Shown here piece by piece: positions 54,975 through 62,354 of a stretch of 64,000 nucleotides of DNA (within the stretch, counting starts at the first letter, position 1; the number at the start of each line of letters is the position of its first letter). Both the position numbers and the translations under genes were made by a program. Source of the stretch: Candidatus Dojkabacteria bacterium. Lineage in GTDB: Bacteria; Patescibacteria; Dojkabacteria; SC72. The notes beneath the pieces were generated by a model. The model searched no databases, was not told where the DNA came from, and worked only from the letters and a program-made list of their open reading frames with translations. The stretch covers positions 434,001 to 498,000 of the forward strand of contig JALNYV010000001.1 in the NCBI GenBank assembly GCA_023229785.1. Direction: 5' to 3'.

Positions 54975-54986
54975 ATTCCTTTTTAC

Positions 54987-55011
54987 TTGGGTTCCAGACC
55001 CGTATGTTCCG
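54987..55011 (+). repeat. 25-bp repeat R, copy 2
   Basis: Identical to 54349-54373. It follows the orphan gene by 12 bp and is followed by a T-run, so it may also serve as that gene's terminator (GGGT/ACCC stem inside). Confidence 0.85.
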
Positions 55012-55084
55012 TTTTTGATTTTCCTCGCTAAATATACTTCTTATGTGGTTAATACAGACACGAATATGCTGTACAATAATAGAC

Positions 55085-56020
55085 ATGAGGGATATCAAAT
55101 TAGAAGAATATACGAGTAATCAATTTGAGAACTTATGGAAATTGTACGAATCATCTGATGTATTCAAACTTTGGCCAGTTAAAAAAGAAAAGTTTCTGAC
55201 AATTCTTTCAGGTGAGGGTGATATAAATGATTTAACAAAGATATTCGTAGCAAAAGATAATTCAGAGATTATTGGATATTTAGTCTGTAAATACTCTCCT
55301 AACGACCTAGAAACCTCTACATTAGTGTTAATTATTATACAGGAGCAATATGAGAAGAAGGGGGTTGGAAAAAGCCTCCTTATACAATTAGAAACATTTC
55401 TAAAAAGTATAAATGTTAAAAAGATTGCATTAGGAAACAGTTATCTTTGGCCTGGTATTCCAGAGAATCTAAATTGTAAAGATTTCTTCATTAAAAATGG
55501 TTTTGTTCTGCAAGAAGACATGCCTGTTGATATGGCGAGAGATGTTTCAGATTGGAATCCACCTTTGGGTATTTATGATTGTTTAGATAAATATGATGTA
55601 AAGATTGAGTTTTCCAGCCCAGAAGTTGCACAAAATATTTTAGAGGTATTAAAAAAGGAGTTTTCAGATTACGGTTGGTATAAGTTTTACAAAAGAGATC
55701 TTAATGAAAGAAAATATAAAAATGCATTTTTTGCACATAAAGGAGATAAAATTATTGCATTCAGTGAACTATGGTACAAAGATTGTACCTGGGATTTACT
55801 CTTTGAAAATAATGTCGGAGGTGGAAGCGCTTTAGGAGTTATTCCAAGTTGGAGAGGGAAGGGAATTGGTCTTGCCATGAAAACATGGGGGACCGAAAAG
55901 ATTAAAGAAATGGGTGCAAAGTATATTTATATTGGCTGGACCCATGAAATAGATTTTTATAAAAAATTAGGATTTGAAGTATGGAGAAGGTATTATAGAG
56001 GATATAAAGATATAAAATAA
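55085..56020 (+). CDS. Double GNAT acetyltransferase
   Basis: 311 residues with two GNAT domains in tandem. The first has the acetyl-CoA loop EQYEKKGVGKSLL near residue 95; the second has PSWRGKGIGLAM near residue 260 and a typical DFYKKLGFEVW ending. Such proteins acetylate small amines or N-termini; the substrate is unknown and one domain may be only structural. The ATG at 55085 is chosen over the start at 55043 because TACAAT ends 7 nt upstream and the domain begins there. Confidence 0.82.
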   Translation: MRDIKLEEYTSNQFENLWKLYESSDVFKLWPVKKEKFLTILSGEGDINDLTKIFVAKDNSEIIGYLVCKYSPNDLETSTLVLIIIQEQYEKKGVGKSLLIQLETFLKSINVKKIALGNSYLWPGIPENLNCKDFFIKNGFVLQEDMPVDMARDVSDWNPPLGIYDCLDKYDVKIEFSSPEVAQNILEVLKKEFSDYGWYKFYKRDLNERKYKNAFFAHKGDKIIAFSELWYKDCTWDLLFENNVGGGSALGVIPSWRGKGIGLAMKTWGTEKIKEMGAKYIYIGWTHEIDFYKKLGFEVWRRYYRGYKDIK

Positions 56021-56057
56021 TACAAGTATTACTCCTTACAAACCTCTGTGAATAGTT

Positions 56058-56555
56058 TTATATCGCTCCTTCTATCGCGACCATGACGCTCGGATTTCCA
56101 AATGTGATTAAATTGTCAATGACCGCCCTCACACTTTTGTCTGTTCGTGGAAATACTATGTTCCCAGTACATACAGGATATGCTTCCTGTGTATCAGTTT
56201 TTCCATATCTTTCATCCTCACGCATACCAACAACTGTTCCGAATTCTGTCGACGGCCTACCAATTCTGTTATGTAAAAGGATATAAAATTCAAACAGTTT
56301 CTCAGTATCTTCAACAAAGTCAAGAACTCTATTCCCGTCAGGACTTATAAATCTATACTTCTTGATAGAAGGATTTGTAGGAGTTTTTATGGCAATACTT
56401 GTATATTCCATAGCACCTGCTAAATACATTGCTATTTCCTCAGAAGTTATCTCTCCGCCTCTATATTGTTCAGGATTTAGTAAAGCACTAACAACCCTTT
56501 CCCTATTATATGCTGGCAAACAGATCTCTTTCATTTCTGCTAAATTTGTTCTCAT
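56058..56555 (-). CDS. Hypothetical protein, orphan, 165 aa
   Basis: Unrecognised soluble protein of 165 residues with a helical start (LAEMKEICLPAYNRERVVSALL), a central strand region (SIKKYRFISPDGNRVLDFV) and two Cys. No membrane segment. Upstream are two TATAAT-like boxes. It converges with the double GNAT gene (37 bp between stops, no clear terminator). Confidence 0.65.
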   Translation of the reverse strand: MRTNLAEMKEICLPAYNRERVVSALLNPEQYRGGEITSEEIAMYLAGAMEYTSIAIKTPTNPSIKKYRFISPDGNRVLDFVEDTEKLFEFYILLHNRIGRPSTEFGTVVGMREDERYGKTDTQEAYPVCTGNIVFPRTDKSVRAVIDNLITFGNPSVMVAIEGAI

Positions 56556-56639
56556 ATACTTACAATGTAAAATTATTATAGGATATTATATCGAAAAGTT
56601 TCGAAATTTTCAATATATTGTATGAGTTCATAACACGTG

Positions 56640-56731
56640 GGACAGTATAAAAAAGGATTGTAATCTGTCTCATTTGTCCAATTTTAGTGTCTCGTTATGA
56701 AGAAATGTTGGGTTCTGGATTTGTGTGTTCC
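56640..56731. repeat. Diverged copy of the repeat cluster (third R copy)
   Basis: Contains GGGACAG/CTGTCTC inverted arms, CTGTCTCATTTGTC (as at 54300-54313) and a degenerate R copy at 56708-56731, where all differences from copies 1 and 2 are transitions. The order repeats that of 54279-54373, though one arm is inverted. Fills the 190-bp gap between two minus-strand genes. Confidence 0.65.
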
Positions 56732-56746
56732 TTTTTTCTTTTATCT

Positions 56747-57328
56747 TTACTTTCTTTTCATCATTATTTCAAATCCTACATTTTCACTATTTTCATGGGT
56801 CCATTTTTTTGTTTTTACAGTAATAATTTCAAAATTTTCTCCATATTGTCTCTTAATATCCTCTAAATCTCTAAATTGTGGATTGTCAGGGTTCTTCTTA
56901 TATGAAGGGTGTTCCTTATTAAAACCAAAATATTGTAGATAACCATCCTTTTTAACGACCCTTGCTGCTTCCTTTGCCGAATCTTCCTGCTTTTCTCTGT
57001 TACACATATGAGTACAACCGGCATCAAGCAAAACATCAAAAGACGAATCATTAAACGGAAGTTTTCCCGCATCTGCATTAATATAATTAACTTTAACCCC
57101 AGACTGTTCAGCTCTCATATGCGCCTCTCTTAACTCATCGCTATTAATATTTATCGCATCAACAATAGCGCCCTGGCTAGCAAGATAATTTGAGTTTCTT
57201 CCAAATCCACAACCCAAATCTAATATATGAGATCCTTTAACTACAATTTTGTTCGTTATTAATTCCGTTGCGAGTGATGTAGGCTCCGAATCTTTCCATT
57301 GCATATTCTCTTGACTATTTCCTAACAT
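56747..57328 (-). CDS. SAM-dependent methyltransferase
   Basis: 193 residues. Class I methyltransferase with motif I ILDLGCGFGRNSNYLASQG, acidic motif II (VDAININSDEL), NADAGKLPF and a C-terminal FEIMMKRK. The short N-terminus and lack of an extra domain resemble TehB or thiopurine-type small-molecule methyltransferases. Substrate not known. Part of the accessory region; no leaderless-type -10 is obvious. Confidence 0.8.
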   Translation of the reverse strand: MLGNSQENMQWKDSEPTSLATELITNKIVVKGSHILDLGCGFGRNSNYLASQGAIVDAININSDELREAHMRAEQSGVKVNYINADAGKLPFNDSSFDVLLDAGCTHMCNREKQEDSAKEAARVVKKDGYLQYFGFNKEHPSYKKNPDNPQFRDLEDIKRQYGENFEIITVKTKKWTHENSENVGFEIMMKRK

Positions 57329-57364
57329 TTTTAATGCACTTAAAATTTAATATGTATCTACACC

Positions 57365-57868
57365 CTATATATACCTCAAACTATCTACTACTTTTTGTAT
57401 TCCAAGCTTTAAAAATCCTTGGAATGCGACAGGATCCAGTGAGTAAACAATCACAAAGGCAGCAATAAAGATAATGACAGAGAGCCATTTAGTAAACACC
57501 CCATATGTCCTAAGAAACAGTATAACAGACAAAACAGCAATTACTGCTGGGCCAATTATCTTTAGTGATCCCAAAGGGACATCGTAGCCAGCTATATAAC
57601 TACTCTCCTGTCCGAGATACTTTGCTAAGTCAAAATCAATATGGAAAACAATCAAAACTATTTCTAAAACCAAGATTACTCCTATTGCAATTGAAGATAT
57701 CTTTGTTGAAGCTCCTTCTGTTCTATATATCTCGTATCCAACCGTTGGTAGTAAAAAGAGAATTACTGCAATAGGGGATTTAGTCGCGAGGCTTATAAAT
57801 GCCCCAACAATAGCCAATATTGTTAAAATCGTGCAAATAAGAGGTGCGTGTTCTGTTGGTTTTGCCAT
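57365..57868 (-). CDS. Membrane protein, about five transmembrane segments
   Basis: 167 residues, mostly hydrophobic: segments near residues 9-27, 30-46, 55-75, 100-117 and 125-145. A polar loop (FDLAKYLGQESSYIAGYDVPLG) separates the third and fourth. No family recognised. It lies between the methyltransferase and the O-antigen-ligase-like gene, with 57 bp of A/T-rich sequence to the latter. Confidence 0.65.
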   Translation of the reverse strand: MAKPTEHAPLICTILTILAIVGAFISLATKSPIAVILFLLPTVGYEIYRTEGASTKISSIAIGVILVLEIVLIVFHIDFDLAKYLGQESSYIAGYDVPLGSLKIIGPAVIAVLSVILFLRTYGVFTKWLSVIIFIAAFVIVYSLDPVAFQGFLKLGIQKVVDSLRYI

Positions 57869-57925
57869 TATTATTTATTCTTATAAATTATTTAATTATC
57901 ACTTTAAACTATTTATAAATAAGTA

Positions 57926-59227
57926 TCAATAAATAATTAATAGGAAGAACATAAATATCCCTTGCGGAATGGTTAGAAAATAATGATCAAACATTGAAAC
58001 GCACAATATACAGAGTAGGGTATAAAACCCTTGTATCCCAAGCTTTCCTAACACATACTTCTTTACGGTTTGAATTAGCAACAAAGCAATAAGTATTGTT
58101 CCAATAACCAAACCATTTTCAGCAATAAGGAGTAGAAAGATATTGTGAACTGGTTGAAGCAACATGATTTGAGAACTTGTCCTTGGAACGAAATCTTCCA
58201 TGCCTTTTACAAATTTCGATACTCCAACTCCAAAAGGATATTTAGCTATTTCTGTAAACGAAGCCTTCACTAATAACATTCTTTCTGAAACAGAAACATC
58301 ACTTCCACTAAATATATTGGCGAACCTATCTAAGAATATAAAAGAGAAGATATTCTTGTTCATTTTAAATCTTTTAAACAGATTTAAATATATTGGAATT
58401 GAAATAATTCCCAATACAATGTGTAGTCTTGAGAATGTTAAAACTAAAAGTATTAATGAGAATATATATACTAAATGTGTAAATATACTTGTTTTATTGA
58501 AAAGAAGAAAAACAATGGAAAAGAGGGCAAAACCAGCAAGAACATTTGGATGTGGGAAGGTTCCATATGCTCTTAAAACCTGGTTTCCACCAAGGGAAAC
58601 GAAACTTGCGCCAAGAGAGGCTGAAAAGATTGTGGATTCACCTAAAAATGGGATACCAATAACAGCCCCTTTTAATACCTGAAGTATTGAAATTACCAAC
58701 TGAGTGGAAACGGAAAAAAGAAGGGGATAAATTATCAATTTAATATTCTTCTTTATTTCAGATATATTCCCGTAAATTTGAATGGCGGTTAGAAAGTAAA
58801 GAAGATATCTAAGCGATGAGATTGCGGAAAGAATTGAAGGATTAATAATATTAGAGAAAAGAAGGAGTAGGGGGAAGAGAAGAAATATTCTCTTTGGAAA
58901 TGTGAACTTGTTTTCAAAAATTACTGAGAATATCAGTAATGCAGAGAATATATCTAAAATTGAGACATGAGGGATTAGGTAGTTAACAACCACCCCGTTA
59001 ACAAACGGGCTAGAGAGGCCTTGCAAGCTTTTAGTTATATTTAAAGGAAATACTACAGCAAGAAGTAAAACAGAGATAAGGAAATAGCTTTTAAGTAGCT
59101 TTCCAAGCACAAACCAAATCCATATTAGAAGAAAAATAATTATTGCTTTTAGGAGATTTTCTTGTATTAGAAAGAAACAAAAAATAGAAGATGTTAATGA
59201 AATAAAAAGTGGTAGATATTTTTTCAC
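57926..59227 (-). CDS. O-antigen ligase/polymerase-like membrane protein
   Basis: 433 residues, about twelve membrane segments. The late loop (FTEIAKYPFGVGVSKFV, then QPVHNIFLLLIAENGLVIG) with HN-I-F-L is the Wzy_C/WaaL signature (PHNxxL). It likely joins or polymerises a surface glycan, a second such gene after 9577. The start codon is GTG: TG-a-TACAAT ends 6 nt before it (59242-59234), supporting this start. Confidence 0.8.
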   Translation of the reverse strand: MKKYLPLFISLTSSIFCFFLIQENLLKAIIIFLLIWIWFVLGKLLKSYFLISVLLLAVVFPLNITKSLQGLSSPFVNGVVVNYLIPHVSILDIFSALLIFSVIFENKFTFPKRIFLLFPLLLLFSNIINPSILSAISSLRYLLYFLTAIQIYGNISEIKKNIKLIIYPLLFSVSTQLVISILQVLKGAVIGIPFLGESTIFSASLGASFVSLGGNQVLRAYGTFPHPNVLAGFALFSIVFLLFNKTSIFTHLVYIFSLILLVLTFSRLHIVLGIISIPIYLNLFKRFKMNKNIFSFIFLDRFANIFSGSDVSVSERMLLVKASFTEIAKYPFGVGVSKFVKGMEDFVPRTSSQIMLLQPVHNIFLLLIAENGLVIGTILIALLLIQTVKKYVLGKLGIQGFYTLLCILCVSMFDHYFLTIPQGIFMFFLLIIY

Positions 59228-59233
59228 AAACAG

Positions 59234-59242
59234 ATTGTATCA
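59234..59242 (-). promoter_or_regulatory. Extended -10 promoter before a GTG start, leaderless type
   Basis: TG-a-TACAAT on the minus strand, ending 6 nt before the GTG at 59227. It sits between jag and the O-antigen-ligase-like gene. Confidence 0.65.
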
Positions 59243-59245
59243 GAA

Positions 59246-59782
59246 CTACTCTTCTTCTTGTAATCCCTCGTTACTGTCTTTAACTCCTATCTCTTTTTCT
59301 GTTTTTGGAATTATTCTTACAAACCTGTCCCAACCTTCTCCTTGACTTTCAGTTTTAATATCGTCAAATTTGGAAAGTGTTGTATGAACAACCCTTCTGT
59401 CGGCTGCAGACATTGGTAAAAGATCTATACAATCTCCCAATATTCTTGCATCATCTGCTTTTTGCATAGCAAGTTTTTCAATTCTCTCATTTCTCTCCTG
59501 CTTATATCCGGCTACATCAACATTAACAGCAAGTTTGAGGTTTTCATCCAAAGCTCTTGCCTTGTTTCTAATGATATTTCCAAGTACAAATTGTAATGCA
59601 TCTAAATGCCTTCCTCTGTTTCCTATCATATAGCCAAGATTTTCTCCACCAAAAACAATATTTAAAACCTTCAAATCATCTTCTGCATCTTCCATCTTAC
59701 ATTCAATTGTAGCCTCAACACCTAAAAGGTCTTTTAGTGTCTCTACTTCTTTTTGGGCAATCTTTAATAGCTTCTTGTCCAT
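59246..59782 (-). CDS. jag: Jag/KhpB RNA-binding protein (KH and R3H)
   Basis: 178 residues. A KH domain (GENLGYMIGNRGRHLDALQFVLG, with the GxxG loop as GNRG) followed by an R3H domain (LLPMSAADRRVVHTTLSKF, including R and H of R3H) and a short acidic end. The Jag_N domain is missing or very short. KhpB binds many RNAs with KhpA and affects division. It follows yidC by 4 bp in the usual origin gene order. Confidence 0.93.
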   Translation of the reverse strand: MDKKLLKIAQKEVETLKDLLGVEATIECKMEDAEDDLKVLNIVFGGENLGYMIGNRGRHLDALQFVLGNIIRNKARALDENLKLAVNVDVAGYKQERNERIEKLAMQKADDARILGDCIDLLPMSAADRRVVHTTLSKFDDIKTESQGEGWDRFVRIIPKTEKEIGVKDSNEGLQEEE

Positions 59783-59786
59783 TAAA

Positions 59787-60689
59787 TTATTTCTTCTTAA
59801 AATTTAGTTTCGGAAATTTGAATGTAAACACCTGTTTTAATGTTGTCATAAATTTCTTAGGATCAATAATATAGTATTGAACGACCATCATTAAGCTCTG
59901 TATTAGCCAATATATTCCAAGTACTGAAGGTGTGATTATTGTGAAGTATATAGTCATAAGAGGGAAGAGGTAGTTCATAGAGTTCATCATCTGTGCCTGG
60001 GCTTCTTCTGGTGTTTTCTCGTGCGGTTTCTTGCTAGCAACAGGAGCTTGTCCTTGCATTATCTGCATAAACTTTGTGGAAATGTACTGAACAAATCCGA
60101 CAAGGATGGCAAGAACTACATATTGAATTCCCTCAACTTTGAACACAATATCTTTTGCTATTCTAGAAAGATCAAAGAAGAAGAATTTCAAATTATATGT
60201 AATACAATATGTGATATTTGCATCGTAAGGTACAACACACATCGCGGAATTAGCATGTGGGAAAACCCAATTACTAACAAACGGATACAACCCATTGCCA
60301 ATGTATAGACCTAGTCCATTAACATTTACTTTAGTTACAACATTTATTACTCCAATAATAGCGTATAAAACAAGGATCTGAGGAATAAAGCTTGTAAAAC
60401 ACCCAACAGGATTATATCCACTCTCTTTATATAATTTTACCTGTTCTTCAGATAATTTCTTTTTATTATTTGCATAGAGTTTTTGGATCTTATCTAGTTT
60501 AGGTTTCATCTCTGCCAATTTTTTAGACATATCCATCTGCTTTTTTGATGAGGGGATTAGTGCAAGCCTAATGATTATTGCAATGACAATGACGGCAAGA
60601 CCGAGGTTTTCACCTAGGACTTTGTACAGAAGGGTGAGGATGTTTAAGAATGGGAAGAAAAGAATCGTATTCCAAATTGTTGCTAACAT
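59787..60689 (-). CDS. yidC: Membrane protein insertase YidC
   Basis: 300 residues. A Gram-positive-type YidC/Oxa1 with an N-terminal segment that may be a signal or membrane helix, the hydrophilic-groove Arg in IIIRLALIPSSKKQ, a cytoplasmic helical hairpin, and NPVGCFTSFIPQILVLYAI. It inserts membrane proteins with or without SecYEG. An insert of about 35 residues with Cys (SAMCVVPYDANITYCITYN) follows the third membrane segment. A promoter (TATAAT at 60724-60719, minus strand) precedes it. Confidence 0.95.
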   Translation of the reverse strand: MLATIWNTILFFPFLNILTLLYKVLGENLGLAVIVIAIIIRLALIPSSKKQMDMSKKLAEMKPKLDKIQKLYANNKKKLSEEQVKLYKESGYNPVGCFTSFIPQILVLYAIIGVINVVTKVNVNGLGLYIGNGLYPFVSNWVFPHANSAMCVVPYDANITYCITYNLKFFFFDLSRIAKDIVFKVEGIQYVVLAILVGFVQYISTKFMQIMQGQAPVASKKPHEKTPEEAQAQMMNSMNYLFPLMTIYFTIITPSVLGIYWLIQSLMMVVQYYIIDPKKFMTTLKQVFTFKFPKLNFKKK

Positions 60690-60718
60690 AATATTTGTCT
60701 AAAAGTAAATCGAGTTGG

Positions 60719-60724
60719 ATTATA
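60719..60724 (-). promoter_or_regulatory. -10 box before yidC
   Basis: TATAAT on the minus strand, about 29 nt upstream of the yidC ATG, after a CTTG stretch. It lets yidC-jag be expressed apart from rpmH-rnpA-yidD. Confidence 0.6.
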
Positions 60725-60760
60725 CAAGAAAAAAGAGATTATGTATAACCTACAAATTAA

Positions 60761-61000
60761 CTACAAAACAGGATCGTATGTTCCAGCTTGTGTTTTGGAA
60801 TTACATCTTACTATTCTTTTTACTGCCAACACCGTCCCTTTTATGCTTCCATACTTTTTTATGGCATCAAAGCTATATTCCGAACAAGTAGGGACAAACT
60901 TACAATATCTGGTGTTTGGAAACATCTTTCCCAAGATCCCATGGTCAAGAGAGAGGGTCTTTTGATAGATTTTAATGAAAAACATTAATATATATCTCAT
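60761..61000 (-). CDS. yidD: Membrane protein insertion efficiency factor YidD
   Basis: 79 residues with the family signature CKFVPTCSEYSFDAIKKYG (Cys pair and SEY) near the middle and an N-terminal amphipathic helix. It is thought to help YidC-dependent insertion. The start overlaps the rnpA stop (ATGA). Its place between rnpA and yidC is the classical one. Confidence 0.94.
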   Translation of the reverse strand: MRYILMFFIKIYQKTLSLDHGILGKMFPNTRYCKFVPTCSEYSFDAIKKYGSIKGTVLAVKRIVRCNSKTQAGTYDPVL

Positions 61001-61320
61001 ATCAATTTCTTTATTTGTTTTTCAAATTCATTTTTTAATGCTTGAAAATCTTCAGTATATGTAAAAGCAACATACTGAAATACCTTATTTTTTATTTCAT
61101 ATTTCTCAATCATTTCCTTGGAAAGGTCTCTTAGTCTTCTAGTCACCTTGTGCCTAATTACTGCGTTTCCAACTTTTTTGCTTACAACGAATCCAAATTG
61201 AGGAATCTCATTTTCAGAGGGCAGGGAGATTAATACACCATATACACCTTTTGATTTAAGACCTTTAGTGTATACCTTTGGAAATTCTTTTGATGATAAT
61301 CGAAACTTTTTTTTAAGCAT
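60997..61320 (-). CDS. rnpA: Ribonuclease P protein component
   Basis: 107 residues. It contains the RNR-type motif KKVGNAVIRHKVTRRLRDL (usually GNAVxRNRxKRRLRE; here RHK for RNR). It is the protein subunit of RNase P, which trims the 5' ends of tRNAs. It starts two bases after the rpmH stop. Confidence 0.93.
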   Translation of the reverse strand: MLKKKFRLSSKEFPKVYTKGLKSKGVYGVLISLPSENEIPQFGFVVSKKVGNAVIRHKVTRRLRDLSKEMIEKYEIKNKVFQYVAFTYTEDFQALKNEFEKQIKKLI

Positions 61321-61321
61321 T

Positions 61322-61504
61322 TTATCTAATACCTGCTTTTGGTTTTTTTCTTAGAAGTTTAAATTCTTCTGATACAGATAGGGCTTTTCTTCCTTTTAAT
61401 CTTCTTCTTTGTAATACTTTTCTACCACCAACAGATGCACTTCTAGCTAAAAATCCAAACTTTCCTAATCTTTTCTTCTTTTTTGGTTGATATGTTCTTT
61501 TCAT
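61322..61504 (-). CDS. rpmH: Ribosomal protein bL34 with C-terminal extension
   Basis: 60 residues: [12 protein letters not shown], then [27 protein letters not shown] as in L34, plus about 16 extra residues ([16 protein letters not shown]) beyond the usual 44-46. Very basic, cytoplasmic, large-subunit. First gene of rpmH-rnpA-yidD-yidC-jag, reading away from oriC. Confidence 0.96.
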   Translation of the reverse strand: MKRTYQPKKKKRLGKFGFLARSASVGGRKVLQRRRLKGRKALSVSEEFKLLRKKPKAGIR

Positions 61505-61530
61505 TATTTTTAATAATTTCTTACTTTGGG

Positions 61531-61536
61531 ATTATA
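61531..61536 (-). promoter_or_regulatory. -10 box of rpmH operon
   Basis: TATAAT on the minus strand 26 nt before the rpmH ATG, with a possible -35 (TTGTTT at 18 bp). Leader is A/T-rich without Shine-Dalgarno. Confidence 0.6.
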
Positions 61537-61597
61537 TATGAAGAGGGGAGAGGTGTAAACAAATATAGATGGAATATTTTATTTAAAGGGTGGAACA

Positions 61598-61636
61598 CGG
61601 TAGAGGCTTGAGATATAAATCAATTAGCCTCTACCG
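61598..61636 (-). terminator. Long hairpin after the 46-aa gene
   Basis: Perfect 11-bp inverted repeat CGGTAGAGGCT/AGCCTCTACCG with a 17-nt loop. It lies 48 bp after the stop of the minus-strand gene at 61684. No T-run follows on that strand, so the terminator call is uncertain; a structural role near oriC is an alternative. Confidence 0.4.
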
Positions 61637-61683
61637 GCGCTGGCAAATAAATTACTACTCTGGTATTTTCCTACACAGAGGTA

Positions 61684-61824
61684 TTATTCGTCTTCATCGC
61701 AGTCTGGACAGCTTATTTCATGATATGAAGCATTTTCCTCCGCATTTCTCTGTGCTTCCTCGGGTGTATTACCAAACCCGTTTATTTGATGACCGCAAGT
61801 AGCAACGACTGTCCTCTTATACAT
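61684..61824 (-). CDS. 46-residue small protein with Cys pair
   Basis: 46 residues: TVVATCGHQINGFGNTPEEA near the start and HEISCPDCDEDE at the end, giving C10, H12, C39 and C42, a possible zinc knuckle. Acidic C-terminus. It has a strong Shine-Dalgarno sequence (AAGGAG, about 9 nt before ATG) and a TATAAT box at 61864-61859, unlike most genes here. Too short for automatic gene calls. Function unknown. Confidence 0.65.
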   Translation of the reverse strand: MYKRTVVATCGHQINGFGNTPEEAQRNAEENASYHEISCPDCDEDE

Positions 61825-61858
61825 AGTGAATTCTCCTTAGCAAATCCAGCGCAAAGAG

Positions 61859-61864
61859 ATTATA
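61859..61864 (-). promoter_or_regulatory. -10 box of the 46-aa gene
   Basis: TATAAT on the minus strand, 34 nt before the ATG; leaves room for a leader with the Shine-Dalgarno sequence AAGGAG. Confidence 0.6.
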
Positions 61865-61983
61865 CTATAAGCCCTACCAAATAAAAAGACAGTTACAGAA
61901 AGAAGAATATTGCAAACGAACGTGTAATAAAGTAAAATATCACATTCCAGTAATGGAAAATTTTAGGCGGAGGTTATTTTAAA

Positions 61984-62121
61984 ATGGAACCTGATCATCG
62001 TCGATACATCCTGTTACGCATAAGAGCGAATAGAAACCCAGGTGCACGAAGATGTGGAAAGTGTGGAAAAGTAATTCCACCGGACAGGTCAATATGCCCT
62101 TACTGCAAAAGACCTGCATAA
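61984..62121 (+). CDS. 45-residue zinc-ribbon protein
   Basis: 45 residues, very basic (RRYILLRIRANRNPGARR), ending in a zinc ribbon: C24-G-K-C27 and C38-P-Y-C41. A GGAGG Shine-Dalgarno sequence lies about 10 nt upstream (61971-61975). Basic plus zinc ribbon suggests nucleic-acid or ribosome binding. It lies between the rpmH operon and dnaA in the origin region and is followed by a long hairpin. Confidence 0.7.
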   Translation: MEPDHRRYILLRIRANRNPGARRCGKCGKVIPPDRSICPYCKRPA

Positions 62122-62128
62122 GGGCAAA

Positions 62129-62181
62129 AACCAGGGCTGTGAAAGCTTTCATATTCTATTTATGAAGACACAGCCCTGGTT
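62129..62181 (+). terminator. Long hairpin after the 45-aa gene
   Basis: Perfect 13-bp stem (AACCAGGGCTGTG at 62129-62141 with CACAGCCCTGGTT at 62169-62181); the loop can pair further (TTCAT/ATGAA). It starts 8 bp after the stop codon. No long T-run follows, so termination is plausible but not certain. Confidence 0.5.
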
Positions 62182-62234
62182 ACCAAATTTAATTCTCTCT
62201 CTCAATTATATCTTTCTCTAATGCGATATTTTGC

Positions 62235-62354
62235 TTATCTATAAATAGTTATCCACAAGTATACTAGACAAGTTATCCACATTTCTGTTAAATACCGTGA
62301 AGTACTACCTTGGTACTGCCCCCCATATTTATATATACATACATTTTTTAAATT
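62235..62354. other. Predicted chromosomal origin (oriC): DnaA boxes and AT-rich stretch
   Basis: Two perfect DnaA boxes TTATCCACA at 62249-62257 and 62273-62281, same orientation, and a weaker TTATCTATA at 62235-62243. They are followed by an AT-rich run at 62325-62353 up to the dnaA ATG that could melt first. A short inverted repeat AGTAC/GTACT is at 62301-62317. Position between rpmH and dnaA is classical. Confidence 0.82.

Noticed and set aside
54279..56731. An integron with attC sites between gene cassettes
   Set aside because: Only the third copy has GTTRRRY; copies 1 and 2 lack the core G, no long palindromic attC arms are seen, genes lie in both orientations and no integrase is present.
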